DNA of 64,000 bases from contig NZ_KQ948455.1 of NCBI RefSeq assembly GCF_001514115.1, positions 234,709 to 298,708 on the forward strand, written 5' to 3'. The position numbers and the translations under genes are program-made. The notes beneath the pieces are model-generated. The model did no database searches and had not been told where the DNA came from. It saw only the letters and a program-made list of their open reading frames with translations. The DNA comes from Streptomyces olivochromogenes (lineage in GTDB: Bacteria > Actinomycetota > Actinomycetes > Streptomycetales > Streptomycetaceae). This document shows positions 8,280 to 16,464 of this stretch, piece after piece; positions within the stretch are counted from its first letter, which is position 1, and each line of letters begins with the position of its first letter.

Positions 8280-9140
8280 CTACGCCAGGCCCCGGCGGGC
8301 CACCGTCGGAGGGCGGTGGCCCGCGATCGACGCCACCATGTCCAGGACCTGACGCGTCTCGGCGACCTCGTGGACGCGATACACCTGCGCCCCCAGCCAC
8401 GCCGACACCGCCGTCGTGGCCAACGTCCCCACCACCCGCTCCTTCACCGGCTTGTCGAGCGTCTCCCCGACGAAGTCCTTGTTGGAGAGGGAGACAAGCA
8501 CGGGCCACCCCGTCTCCACCATCTCGCCCAGCCGCCGAGTCGCCTCCAGGCTGTGCCGCGTGTTCTTCCCGAAGTCGTGCCCGGGGTCGATCAACACGGA
8601 CTCCCGGGGCACGCCCAGGGCCACCGCCCGCTCGGCCAGCCCCACGGTCACCCGCAGAATGTCGGCCACGACGTCGTCGTAGGCGATCCGATGCGGCCGT
8701 GTACGAGGCTCGGCGCCCCCGGCATGGGTGCACACCAGCCCTACCCCGTACCGCGCGGCCACCTCCGCGAGCCGCGGATCCACGCCACCCCACGCGTCGT
8801 TGAGCAGATCCGCCCCCGCCTCGCAGACCGCCTCCCCGACCTCGTGCCGCCAGGTGTCGACGCTGATGATCACGTCCGGGAACCGCCGCCGCACCTCGGC
8901 GACGAAACCGACCGTACGGCGCGCCTCCTCCTCGGCGGTCACCTCTTCCCCGGGCCCCGCCTTGACCCCGCCGATGTCGATGATGGCGGCGCCCTCGGCC
9001 ACCGCCTGGTCCACGCGCGCGAGCGCGGGCTCGTCGCGGAAGGTGGCTCCCTGGTCGTAGAAGGAGTCCGGGGTCCGGTTCACGATGGCCATGATCACCG
9101 GCTCGTGCGGGTCGAATTCGTGCCTGCCCAGCCTGAGCAT
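8280..9140 (-). CDS. folP2: FolP2-type dihydropteroate synthase homologue
   Basis: A 286-residue pterin-binding TIM barrel. The segments AIVNRTPDSFYDQG, IDIGGVKAGPGEEV and LLNDAWGG match the mycobacterial FolP2 (Rv1207) subgroup rather than canonical FolP, where the second motif reads GGESTRPG. From memory, the M. tuberculosis Rv1207 protein has no measurable dihydropteroate synthase activity, so a true folate role here is doubtful. The position between the LOG gene and the DivIVA-like and glycosylase genes also matches mycobacteria. The ATG at 9140 gives MLRLGRHEFDPHEPV. Confidence 0.88.
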   Translation of the reverse strand: MLRLGRHEFDPHEPVIMAIVNRTPDSFYDQGATFRDEPALARVDQAVAEGAAIIDIGGVKAGPGEEVTAEEEARRTVGFVAEVRRRFPDVIISVDTWRHEVGEAVCEAGADLLNDAWGGVDPRLAEVAARYGVGLVCTHAGGAEPRTRPHRIAYDDVVADILRVTVGLAERAVALGVPRESVLIDPGHDFGKNTRHSLEATRRLGEMVETGWPVLVSLSNKDFVGETLDKPVKERVVGTLATTAVSAWLGAQVYRVHEVAETRQVLDMVASIAGHRPPTVARRGLA

Positions 9141-9331
9141 CCCCTGTGACCTCTCCTATAAGTCCCGCTGCTTAGCCGCCTGCGACCTTAACTGTCAGAC
9201 TCGCATGGCACGATCGGACCCTGACACTTTCAGCGCCGGACCGCTTCGGCACTCGTCAGAGATTTTCAGTAGCTTCAGTACTTTCGCGTCGGCGCCCAAC
9301 GCGTCGGCACCAGAGCGTGGGGACCTCAGCG

Positions 9332-9682
9332 ATGTTCATGTTCTTGTTCCTGGTCGTCGCGCTCGCCGTCGTGGTCGCCGCGGTGACACTGTCCGTGGTG
9401 GGCGGCGGCGAGAGCGCCCCCCTTCCCGACGCCGAGCCCGATCGGCTGGTGGACCCGCTGCCCCAGGACCGGCCGGTGAACCGGGCGGACGTGGAGTCCG
9501 TGCGCTTCCCGCTCGCCGCCCGCGGCTACCGCATGGCGGACGTGGACGACGCCCTCGGCCGGCTCGGCGCCGAGCTCGCCGAGCGGGACGCCAGGATCGC
9601 CGACCTGGAGGCCGCGCTGGCCGGCGCCCGCGCCACCGCGACCATGTCGCTGCGCAAGCCGGCCGAGGGGGAGCAGCAGTGA
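9332..9682 (+). CDS. Small membrane protein with DivIVA-like coiled segment
   Basis: A 116-residue protein. Residues 1-24 form one membrane segment (MFMFLFLVVALAVVVAAVTL). After a short linker comes RADVESVRFPLAARGYRMADVDDALGRL, which matches the short DivIVA/Wag31-type motif (FPxAxRGYxxxxVDxxL), then a predicted coiled coil (AELAERDARIADLEAAL). Likely a membrane-tethered factor that senses curved membrane or joins the polar growth machinery. ATG 9332 preferred over GTG 9317 because the membrane segment starts there. Its stop overlaps the next start by four bases (GTGA), so the two genes are translationally coupled. Confidence 0.82.
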   Translation: MFMFLFLVVALAVVVAAVTLSVVGGGESAPLPDAEPDRLVDPLPQDRPVNRADVESVRFPLAARGYRMADVDDALGRLGAELAERDARIADLEAALAGARATATMSLRKPAEGEQQ

Positions 9683-10257
9683 GCGACGCGCTCGCCGGGC
9701 CCGACGGCGCGCTGCGCTGCCCCTGGGCCCTGTCCACCGAGGACTACGTCTCGTACCACGACAAGGAGTGGGGCCGCCCGGTCCACGGCGACGACGCGCT
9801 GTACGAGCGGCTCTGCCTGGAGGCCTTCCAGTCGGGCCTGTCCTGGATCACGATCCTGCGTCGGCGGCCGGGTTTCCGTGCCGCCTTCGCCGACTTCAAG
9901 ATCGCCTCGGTGGCCGCGTTCACGGACGCCGACAAGGAGCGCCTCCTCGGCGACCCGGGCATCATCCGCAACCGCGCCAAGATCGAGGCGACCGTCGCCA
10001 ACGCGCGCGTGCTGACCGACTGGGCGCCGGGCGAGCTGGACGAGCTGATCTGGTCCTTCGCCCCCGACCCGGCCGCCCGCCCGGCCCCGAAGCGGTTGGC
10101 CGACGTCCCGGCCGTCACCGACGAGTCGACGGCCCTCTCCAAGACCCTCAAGAAGCGCGGCATCCGCTTCGTGGGCCCGACCACGGCGTACGCGCTGATG
10201 CAGGCGTGCGGCCTGGTCAACGACCACCTGGTGGACTGCGCCGCGCGCGGTCTTTAG
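9679..10257 (+). CDS. tag: DNA-3-methyladenine glycosylase I
   Basis: A 192-residue base-excision repair enzyme of the Tag (HhH-related) family. It removes 3-methyladenine from alkylated DNA. Family marks are RCPWALSTEDYVSYHDKEWG near the start, FQSGLSWITILRRRPGFR, the NRAKIEATVANA segment and the zinc-site residues at both ends (Cys and His near the N terminus, GLVNDHLVDC at the end). The GTG start overlaps the stop of the preceding gene. The DivIVA-tag pairing is conserved in actinobacteria (Rv1209-Rv1210). Confidence 0.93.
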   Translation: MSDALAGPDGALRCPWALSTEDYVSYHDKEWGRPVHGDDALYERLCLEAFQSGLSWITILRRRPGFRAAFADFKIASVAAFTDADKERLLGDPGIIRNRAKIEATVANARVLTDWAPGELDELIWSFAPDPAARPAPKRLADVPAVTDESTALSKTLKKRGIRFVGPTTAYALMQACGLVNDHLVDCAARGL

Positions 10258-10304
10258 GGGCGCGGGGAACTGCGCGCCCAGCCACAGACGGCCCGCAGTT
10301 CCCG
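10256..10304 (+). repeat. Dispersed 3'-end repeat, copy 4
   Basis: GGGGCGCGGGGAACTGCGCG begins within the last codon of tag. The distal part pairs back perfectly: GGGAACTGCG (10265-10274) with CGCAGTTCCC (10294-10303). It lies between the convergent tag and enoyl-CoA hydratase genes and probably terminates both. Confidence 0.65.
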
Positions 10305-10337
10305 TACCGACCTCCGACCTCCGAATCCAGCGAAGCG

Positions 10338-11141
10338 TTACCGCCCCAGGTACTTCGGCTTCTCCTTGTTGACGAACGCCTGCACCGCGATCACATGGTC
10401 CTCGGACGCCCCGGCCCGAGCCTGCAGCTCGTCCTCCTTCTCGAGGGTCTCGTCCAAGGAGTGGGTGAGCCCATAGGCCACGGCCTCCTTCAGCGCGGCG
10501 TACGCGACCGTCGGCCCGGCGGCCAGCGCCCGCGCCACTTTCTCCGCCTCGTCGCGCAGCTCGGACGACGGGACGAGCCGGTTGGCGATCCCCAGCTCGA
10601 AGGCCTCCTGCGCGGTGATGCTGCGTGGGAAGAGCAGCAGGTCGGCGGCGCGGCCCGGTCCGATCACCCGCGGCAGGTTCCATGACATGCCCGAGTCGGC
10701 GGTCAGCGCGACCCCCGCGAAGGACGTGTTGAAGGCGGCGGTGTCGGCGACGATCCGGTAGTCCGCACAGAGCGCGAAGCCGAAACCGGCCCCCGCGGCG
10801 ACGCCGTTCACCGCGGCCACCACGGGCTTCGGGGCCCCGGTCAGGGCGCGCACGATCGGGTTGTAGTGCTCGCGCACGGTGCTCATCGTGTGCTGCGACC
10901 CCGACTCCTTGTCGGCGGCCAGCAGCCCGATGTGCTCCTTGAGGTCCTGCCCGACGCAGAACGCTCGGTCTCCCGCGGCGGTGAGCAGGATCGCCCGTAC
11001 GCCGCCGTCCGCCGCGGCGGCCTGGGCCGCGTCCCGGAGGGCGACCTTGGTCTCGATGTTCATCGCGTTCATCGCCTCGGGGCGGTTCAGCGTGATCGTC
11101 GCGAGTCCGTCGCTCACCTCGTAGAGCACGGTGTCGGCCAT
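10338..11141 (-). CDS. Enoyl-CoA hydratase/isomerase family protein
   Basis: A 267-residue crotonase-fold protein. The oxyanion-hole segments are GDRAFCVGQDLKEH and GVAAGAGFGFALCADYRI. In the second, the catalytic Glu positions of classical hydratases are not obvious (FAGVALTADSGMSWNLPRVI), so isomerase or other crotonase chemistry is possible. ATG 11141 with GGAGGA nine bases upstream. A perfect 20-bp palindrome of TetR-operator type lies 29-48 bases upstream, which implies acyl-CoA or fatty-acid responsive control. Confidence 0.88.
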   Translation of the reverse strand: MADTVLYEVSDGLATITLNRPEAMNAMNIETKVALRDAAQAAAADGGVRAILLTAAGDRAFCVGQDLKEHIGLLAADKESGSQHTMSTVREHYNPIVRALTGAPKPVVAAVNGVAAGAGFGFALCADYRIVADTAAFNTSFAGVALTADSGMSWNLPRVIGPGRAADLLLFPRSITAQEAFELGIANRLVPSSELRDEAEKVARALAAGPTVAYAALKEAVAYGLTHSLDETLEKEDELQARAGASEDHVIAVQAFVNKEKPKYLGR

Positions 11142-11169
11142 GGTGGGTCTCCTCCGGTGTCGTGGCTCC

Positions 11170-11189
11170 GACGTACCGGTCGGTACGTC
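11170..11189. promoter_or_regulatory. 20-bp TetR-type operator palindrome
   Basis: GACGTACCGGTCGGTACGTC has perfect 9-bp arms (GACGTACCG/CGGTACGTC) around GT. The core TACCGGTCGGTA is typical of TetR/AcrR-family operators. It sits just upstream of the enoyl-CoA hydratase gene, where a bound repressor would block transcription. The cognate regulator is not adjacent. Confidence 0.7.
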
Positions 11190-11373
11190 CTGGTGCGAGG
11201 ACAGCATGCAGGACAGCATGGCGGAGATCACGGTCCGGGGCGGGGACAGGACATGTGACCTGCGTCAAAGAATTCCGCGCCGTGGAAGTCGATGCAGCGG
11301 CGCAGTATCGCAGTCACATCGCCGAATTGAGTGGTTTTGCTCAAGCGCGTTGCGCAAGCGATGCCGACTGATG

Positions 11374-11404
11374 TTGGTCATCGGGTCCTGAGATGCGGGA
11401 TAAT
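11374..11404 (+). promoter_or_regulatory. Candidate promoter for the DUF3117 gene
   Basis: TTGGTC (11374-11379), a 19-base spacer and GATAAT (11399-11404) resemble a housekeeping promoter, though the spacer is long. It would give a leader of about 105 bases before the DUF3117 start. The rest of the 374-base gap between 11142 and 11515 holds only the TetR-type palindrome and a TTGCGCAA palindrome near 11350. Confidence 0.35.
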
Positions 11405-11515
11405 GGCCTGGAAGCAATGTGTTCGATGCCGGTGACGTGTGTCCTATGAGGGGACGTGCGTGCCCTTCAAGGGGCCGTCGGCGACGATGAGCTGGTTTCA
11501 GGAAGGGGAACGAGC

Positions 11516-11683
11516 ATGGCGGCCATGAAGCCGCGGACGGGCGATGGCCCGCTCGAGGTGACCAAGGAGGGGCGGGGCATCGTCATGCGCGTTCCGCTCG
11601 AAGGCGGCGGTCGGCTCGTCGTCGAGCTGACCCCTGACGAGGCCGACGCGCTCGGCGACGCCCTCAAGAAGGTCGTCGGCTGA
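11516..11683 (+). CDS. DUF3117 protein
   Basis: A 55-residue protein (MAAMKPRTGDGPLEVTKEGR at the start, ELTPDEADALGDALKKVVG at the end) of the small, highly conserved actinobacterial DUF3117 family. It is predicted to be a compact beta-hairpin plus helix. The function is unknown. GGAAGGGG lies upstream of the ATG at 11516, and the longer open frame lacks homology. A conserved neighbour of tag in mycobacteria (Rv1211). Confidence 0.92.
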   Translation: MAAMKPRTGDGPLEVTKEGRGIVMRVPLEGGGRLVVELTPDEADALGDALKKVVG

Positions 11684-11710
11684 CGCGGAACGCGACCATA
11701 CCTTTCAGCT

Positions 11711-11742
11711 GCCCCGGCATCGTAATTCGGTGCCGGGGCGGT
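11711..11742. terminator. Bidirectional terminator between DUF3117 and O-methyltransferase genes
   Basis: GCCCCGGCATCG (11711-11722) pairs with CGGTGCCGGGGC (11728-11739) through one T-G wobble, with a TAATT loop. GGTGGTTTT follows on the plus strand. It lies 28 bases after the DUF3117 stop. Confidence 0.85.
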
Positions 11743-11827
11743 GGTTTTCCTGGGGTACGGCAGCAGCGTGCCCGTATGTATCGGCGCAGGTCAGACATGC
11801 ATCGCGGGTGCGCGGCCGAGCGTGCGG

Positions 11828-12643
11828 TCAGCGCTTGACCCCGCACAGCAACCCGTCGCCCACCGGCAGCAGCGAGGGCACCAGGTCCTGGCTCTCGCGC
11901 ACCGCGCGCAGCAGTTCGCGCAGCCGGCCGACCTCGGCGGGCTGCGGGCCCGATTCGACGGTGCGGCCGTCCGCGAAGACACCCTCGAAGACGACCAGCC
12001 CGCCCGGACGCAGCAGGCGCAACGATTCAGCGAGGTAGTCCAGGCACTCCAGACGGTCGCCGTCGCAGAAGACGAGGTCGTAGCCGGCGTCCGCGAGCCG
12101 GGGCAGGACGTCCAGCGCGCGGCCGGGGATGAAGCGGGCGCGGTTGCTGGCGAAGCCGGCCGCGCGGAAGGCCTGGCGGGCGAACTGCTGGCGGTCCGGT
12201 TCCGGATCGACGGTGGTCAGTACCCCGTCCGGCCGCATGCCGTGCAGCAGATGAATTCCGGAGACGCCGGTCCCGGTCCCGATCTCCGCCACCGCTTTCG
12301 CGTCCACGGTGGCGGCGAGCAACCGCAGCGCGGCGCCCGTGCCGGGCGACACCGGGCGCAGCCCTGCCTCGTGGGCCCGGTCGCGGGCCCAGCGCAGCGC
12401 TTCGTCCTCGGCGACAAAGGCGTCGGCGAACGCCCAGCTCGTCTGCCGGTTGCCGGTAATGACCCTCTCCCTGTCCCCGTGGTTGCCTGGGCGTGACTGT
12501 ATCCGTTGGTGCCGGGAACCCGCAGATGGGACCAGGCGTTTAGAAGGGTGCGGAAACAGAGCGGGGGGAAGTCGATGGAACAGCGCGTGGAGCGGGGCGT
12601 GGAGCGGGGTGGCGATCACATGCTGACGCAGCCATATGAGCAC
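11828..12643 (-). CDS. SAM-dependent O-methyltransferase, start uncertain
   Basis: A class I methyltransferase of the caffeoyl-CoA/catechol O-methyltransferase type. The SAM-binding motif is AEIGTGTGVSGIHLL, followed by VDPEPDRQQ, DLVFCDGDR and LRPGGLVVFE. Homologues begin just before RVITGNRQTSWAFADAF, but upstream of that point the only canonical in-frame starts are GTG at 12643 and 12619. Both give an unlikely His/Pro/Leu-rich leader lying over the divergent sigE leader. A non-canonical start near 12460 (ATT) or 12527 (CTG) is possible. The annotated coordinate is the longest frame. Divergence from sigE matches Rv1220c in mycobacteria. Confidence 0.85.
   Translation of the reverse strand: MLIWLRQHVIATPLHAPLHALFHRLPPALFPHPSKRLVPSAGSRHQRIQSRPGNHGDRERVITGNRQTSWAFADAFVAEDEALRWARDRAHEAGLRPVSPGTGAALRLLAATVDAKAVAEIGTGTGVSGIHLLHGMRPDGVLTTVDPEPDRQQFARQAFRAAGFASNRARFIPGRALDVLPRLADAGYDLVFCDGDRLECLDYLAESLRLLRPGGLVVFEGVFADGRTVESGPQPAEVGRLRELLRAVRESQDLVPSLLPVGDGLLCGVKR
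12515..12540 (+). promoter_or_regulatory. Candidate ECF-type promoter upstream of sigE
   Basis: GGAACC (12515-12520), a 16-base spacer and CGTT (12537-12540) resemble the GGAAC/GTT promoters of ECF sigma factors, so sigE may activate itself. It is 175 bases before the main sigE start and 35 bases before an alternative in-frame ATG (12575). Confidence 0.45.
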
Positions 12644-12694
12644 GTATCAAATTCTCGTAAAACCGCTTATCCGGAGCTAACGGGCGAGGTGGCT

Positions 12695-13468
12695 ATGGTA
12701 GGGGCTCCACTGGACACCACCAGAGCCGACAGGGGAGGTGCGGCTGCGCCTGTGGATCGGGGAGGGGTGCTGCGGCGCCTTCTCAGATCGGCGGGTGAGC
12801 CGAAATCCGTGACCGACATCGCTGACAAGTTCCATGCTGCTGCCCCAGCGCAGACCGCGACGTTCACCACCGACGCGGAGTCGCAGGCGTGGACTCCGCC
12901 CACCTGGGAGGAGATCGTCAGCACGCACAGCGGCCGGGTCTACCGGCTCGCCTACCGCCTGACGGGCAACCAGCACGACGCCGAGGACCTCACACAGGAA
13001 GTCTTCGTCCGCGTCTTCCGCTCCCTGTCGACCTACACGCCCGGCACCTTCGAGGGCTGGCTGCACCGCATCACCACGAACCTCTTCCTCGACATGGTGC
13101 GTCGCAAGCAGCGCATCCGCTTCGACGCCCTCGGTGACGACGCGGCCGAGCGCCTGCCCAGCCGCGAGCCCTCCCCGCAGCAGGTCTTCAACGACGCGCA
13201 CTTCGACGCGGACGTCCAGCAGGCGCTGGACACCCTCGCGCCCGAGTTCCGCGCCGCCGTCGTCCTCTGCGACATCGAGGGACTTTCGTACGAGGAGATC
13301 GCCGCGACCCTGGGCGTCAAGCTCGGTACGGTCCGCAGCCGGATCCACCGTGGCCGTTCGCAGCTGCGCAAAGCCCTCGCACACCGGTCTCCCGAGGCCC
13401 GTGCCGAGCGCCGCGGCTTCGCGATCACGGGAGTTCCCGCGCTGGGAGGAGGGGGCGCGACCGCGTGA
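12695..13468 (+). CDS. sigE: ECF RNA polymerase sigma factor SigE
   Basis: A 257-residue group 4 sigma factor. Region 2 spans about residues 70-140 (HSGRVYRLAYRLTGNQHDAE, LTQEVFVRVFRSL, FEGWLHRITTNLFLDMVRRK) and region 4 about 175-235 (LAPEFRAAVVLCDIEGLSYE, GVKLGTVRSRIHRGRSQL). The N-terminal 65 residues are longer than in typical ECFs, as in mycobacterial SigE. ATG 12695 (MVGAPLDTTRADRG) fits homologues. An in-frame ATG at 12575 with GGGGGGAAG upstream would add 40 residues. Its stop overlaps the rseA GTG by four bases, coupling sigma and anti-sigma synthesis. The set sigE-rseA-htrA-tatB indicates an envelope-stress regulon. Confidence 0.93.
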   Translation: MVGAPLDTTRADRGGAAAPVDRGGVLRRLLRSAGEPKSVTDIADKFHAAAPAQTATFTTDAESQAWTPPTWEEIVSTHSGRVYRLAYRLTGNQHDAEDLTQEVFVRVFRSLSTYTPGTFEGWLHRITTNLFLDMVRRKQRIRFDALGDDAAERLPSREPSPQQVFNDAHFDADVQQALDTLAPEFRAAVVLCDIEGLSYEEIAATLGVKLGTVRSRIHRGRSQLRKALAHRSPEARAERRGFAITGVPALGGGGATA

Positions 13469-14445
13469 GTGGATCCCGACCCAACTCTACGGAGCGGCGT
13501 GTAGCCGACCAGCATCTTGGGGACCGACTCTCCGCCCTGGTGGACGGAGAGCTCGGTCATGAGTCGCGCGATCGCGTCCTGGCCCACCTCGTCACCTGCG
13601 CGAAGTGCAAGGCCGAGGCGGACGCCCAGCGCCGACTGAAGAACGTCTTCGCGGAAGTCGCCCCTCCGCCCCCCTCCGAGAGCTTCCTGGCCCGTCTCCA
13701 GGGACTGCCCGGGGGAGGTGACTTCGACGGCGGTGATGGCTCACCGTTCGGCGGGGGCGGATTCGGCGGAGGACTCCCCTCCGGCGCCCCGGTGACCGGC
13801 GTCTTCGGAGTGCGCGGAGAGCCCTTCGGGTACGTGCCCGCCGCGCCGCACGGCGACGTGCTGCCGCCCGCCTCCGGGCGCGGTTTCCGCATCCATGACG
13901 TCAGCCGTCACGAGACCGACCGATCGGCCTCGCGCGGGCTGCGTTTCGCCTTCGCCGCCGCCGGTGCGGTGTCGCTGGCCGCGGTCGCGCTCGGCGGAGT
14001 GTCGACCGGAGTGCCGGCCGACACCACGGACGCGCGCGGCGGCTCCGGCGGCAGCAATGTGACGCCGGCGCGTACGCCGGGCTCGGGCCCCGCGACGGCT
14101 CCCGAGACACAGCGTCGCCGCTCCGACGGGCCGCTGCTCGCCCAGGGCGAGCGTGCGCTCGGCGTGGCGCCCCCGGCGCCTACCTCGGTGTCCGCACCCC
14201 TGCTCCCCGGAGTCCCCGCTCCGGTGACCCGGGCAGACGACGTCATGCACACGCTGACCACCCCCGTGGTGGCCGGTGCCGCCGTGATGTCCCCGCTCAT
14301 ACATCCGCTCACCGAGGCCCAGCCGATCGCGCAGACCTCCTGGTCGACGCCGCCCGGCCTCACGCCTCCGCGCCTGCTCGCCGCCCCGGCCACCACCCCG
14401 TCCCCCACTTCCTCCCCGTCCCCCTCCTCCCGTACCGCCCACTGA
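13465..14445 (+). CDS. rseA: Zinc-associated anti-sigma factor RseA, membrane-spanning
   Basis: A 326-residue regulator of SigE. Residues 16-60 contain the zinc-associated anti-sigma motif HLVTCAKC (HxxxCxxC), preceded by LSALVDGELGHESRDRVL. A Gly/Pro-rich linker follows, then one membrane segment (GLRFAFAAAGAVSLAAVALG, about residues 155-175), then a Pro/Thr/Ser-rich extracytoplasmic tail of about 150 residues. It should hold SigE at the membrane until signalled. The tail is longer than in mycobacterial RseA and of low complexity. GTGA overlap with sigE. The adjacent HtrA protease is a natural candidate for cleaving this tail. Confidence 0.9.
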   Translation: MSGSRPNSTERRVADQHLGDRLSALVDGELGHESRDRVLAHLVTCAKCKAEADAQRRLKNVFAEVAPPPPSESFLARLQGLPGGGDFDGGDGSPFGGGGFGGGLPSGAPVTGVFGVRGEPFGYVPAAPHGDVLPPASGRGFRIHDVSRHETDRSASRGLRFAFAAAGAVSLAAVALGGVSTGVPADTTDARGGSGGSNVTPARTPGSGPATAPETQRRRSDGPLLAQGERALGVAPPAPTSVSAPLLPGVPAPVTRADDVMHTLTTPVVAGAAVMSPLIHPLTEAQPIAQTSWSTPPGLTPPRLLAAPATTPSPTSSPSPSSRTAH

Positions 14446-14493
14446 CCGGCCCTCTGCGCCCCGGCCCCGGAACCTGGTTGAATCCAGGGTGGG

Positions 14494-14524
14494 CCGCGTC
14501 CGCCGGAGGGATTCCCGGACGCGG
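14494..14524 (+). terminator. Hairpin between rseA and htrA
   Basis: CCGCGTCCG (14494-14502) pairs perfectly with CGGACGCGG (14516-14524) around a 13-base loop. It is 48 bases after the rseA stop and 60 bases before the htrA start. It could reduce read-through from sigE-rseA into htrA or protect the upstream mRNA. Confidence 0.5.
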
Positions 14525-14583
14525 AGTCGGCAATCTGCGGTGACCGTCGGCGTGTTGTGCCGCGGGCCAGGTGTGGGGAGAAC

Positions 14584-16464
14584 ATGAACGAGGGGAAGCC
14601 CACGAAGGCGAAGTGGTGGAGTCGGCCCCGCCAGGTCCCTCCGGGGGTCGGCGAGGTGGGCCCGGTCGAGGACACCTCCGGACCCGAGGCGGACCGCGAC
14701 TCCGACGCGAGCCGCGACTCCGACGGGAGCCACGGCTCCGGCGGGAACCACCAGCCCGAGAGGGACCACCGGCCCGAAAGGGACTACCGGCCCGAGAGGG
14801 ACTATCAGTCCGACGGGGACTATGAACTGGACCGGCCGGCGACGGCCGCGGCTCCGACGGGTGCGGTGGGTGCGGCTTCGCCGTACGTCGCACCGGCGGG
14901 GCCCGGTGCCGGGAGTGGTGTCGGCGGCGGTGACTTCGAGCTGGAGCGTCCTGCCGCGGCTCTTCAGGGAAGCGTGCCGCATGCGGATGCGGATGCGGAG
15001 GCGGTCGGGGCTCCCTCCGACGCCGTGCCCGCGAGCCTGGCCCCGGTCGCCGCCGTACCGGCGCAGCAGGCCCCTGAGGACCGCCCCCGGCCCCTGCACG
15101 ACCCCGACCCCTACAGCACCCCGCCGTACGGCGAGCCGGGCCCCTGGGCGCCCGCTCCGCCCGTCCAGCACCCGGCGGCCACCCCCGCGCACGGCACCGC
15201 CATGCCCTCGGGCCCGCCCGCGGCCCCGCTTCCGGCCCCGGCCCCGTACCCGAGCAACCCTCACCCGGCCCCCGCCCCGTGGCAGAACTACGACCCCTGG
15301 GCCGCCCCGGGGCCGCTCCAGCAGAACGGGGCGGCTGTCGAGACGAAGACCCAGCGGCGTAAGCGGGCGAGGAAGGCGTTGGTCCTCGGGGCCGTGGCGC
15401 TCGCCCTCGTCTCCGGAGGCGTCGGGGGCGCCGTAGGGGCCTATCTGGAGCGCAACGGCGGGGTCGGTGACGTCACACTGCCGCAGGCCGCCAAGGAGGC
15501 GCCCGGGCGGGCTACGGACAGCGTGGCCGGGATAGCGGCCCGCGCGCTGCCCAGCGTGGTCACCCTGCATGTGAGCGGGTCCGGCGAAGAGGACACCGGC
15601 ACCGGGTTCGTGCTCGACACCCGGGGTCACATCCTCACCAACAACCACGTGGTCGCGCCGGCCGGCAGCGGCGGCGAGATAACCGTGACGTTCAGCGGCG
15701 GCGAGAGCGCCAAGGCCACCGTCGTCGGACGCGACAGCGGCTACGACCTCGCCGTGGTCAAGGTGTCGGGAGTCGGCGGGCTGCGGCCCATGGCGCTGGG
15801 CAACTCCGACAGCGTCCAGGTGGGCGACCCCGTCGTCGCCATCGGCGCGCCCTTCGACCTCGCCAACACCGTCACCTCCGGGATCATCAGCGCCAAGGAG
15901 CGGCCCATCACGGCGGGCGGCGAGAAGGGCGACGGGAGCGACGTCTCGTACGTCGACGCGCTGCAGACCGACGCGCCCATCAACCCCGGCAACTCCGGCG
16001 GCCCCCTGCTCGACACCCGGGCCCGCGTCATCGGCATCAACAGCGCCATCCGCTCCGCCGACGGCGGCACCGACCTCCAGGGCGGCCAGGCCGGTTCCAT
16101 CGGGCTCGGCTTCGCCATCCCCGTCAACCAGGCCAGGCGCGTCGCCGAGGAGCTGATCAACACCGGCCGGGCGACGCACCCGGTGATCGGGGTCATGCTC
16201 GACATGGACTACACGGGTGACGGCGCCCGGGTCGGGACGAAGGGCGGCGGCGCGCCGGTCACCGTGGGCGGCCCCGGGGCCAAGGCGGGCATCAAGTCAG
16301 GCGACGTCATCACCGAGGTCGACGGACAGCGCGTCCACTCCGGTGAGGAGCTGATCGTGAAGACACGCGCCCACCGTCCCGGCGACCGGCTCCGGCTGAC
16401 CCTGCGGCGGGGCGGCGCGCAGCGGACGGTCACCCTGGTCCTCGGCTCCGCGAGCGGCGGCTGA
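14584..16464 (+). CDS. htrA: HtrA/DegP-type membrane-anchored serine protease with PDZ
   Basis: A 626-residue protease. The long Pro/Ala/Asp-rich N terminus (to about residue 255) includes five-residue repeats around PERDY, coded by a 15-bp repeat near 14750-14810. One membrane segment lies near residues 263-283. The trypsin-like domain has the triad His355 (TNNHVV), Asp388 (GYDLAVV) and Ser471 (PGNSGGP). A C-terminal PDZ domain contains GGPGAKAGIKSGDVITEVDG. It would degrade or refold damaged proteins outside the membrane and may act on RseA. ATG 14584 has GGGGAG close upstream. Its place in the sigE locus matches Rv1223. Confidence 0.93.
   Translation: MNEGKPTKAKWWSRPRQVPPGVGEVGPVEDTSGPEADRDSDASRDSDGSHGSGGNHQPERDHRPERDYRPERDYQSDGDYELDRPATAAAPTGAVGAASPYVAPAGPGAGSGVGGGDFELERPAAALQGSVPHADADAEAVGAPSDAVPASLAPVAAVPAQQAPEDRPRPLHDPDPYSTPPYGEPGPWAPAPPVQHPAATPAHGTAMPSGPPAAPLPAPAPYPSNPHPAPAPWQNYDPWAAPGPLQQNGAAVETKTQRRKRARKALVLGAVALALVSGGVGGAVGAYLERNGGVGDVTLPQAAKEAPGRATDSVAGIAARALPSVVTLHVSGSGEEDTGTGFVLDTRGHILTNNHVVAPAGSGGEITVTFSGGESAKATVVGRDSGYDLAVVKVSGVGGLRPMALGNSDSVQVGDPVVAIGAPFDLANTVTSGIISAKERPITAGGEKGDGSDVSYVDALQTDAPINPGNSGGPLLDTRARVIGINSAIRSADGGTDLQGGQAGSIGLGFAIPVNQARRVAEELINTGRATHPVIGVMLDMDYTGDGARVGTKGGGAPVTVGGPGAKAGIKSGDVITEVDGQRVHSGEELIVKTRAHRPGDRLRLTLRRGGAQRTVTLVLGSASGG

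Noticed and set aside
13741..16179. An 812-codon minus-strand frame
   Set aside because: Antisense to rseA and htrA; low-complexity Gly/Arg/Asp composition without any domain.
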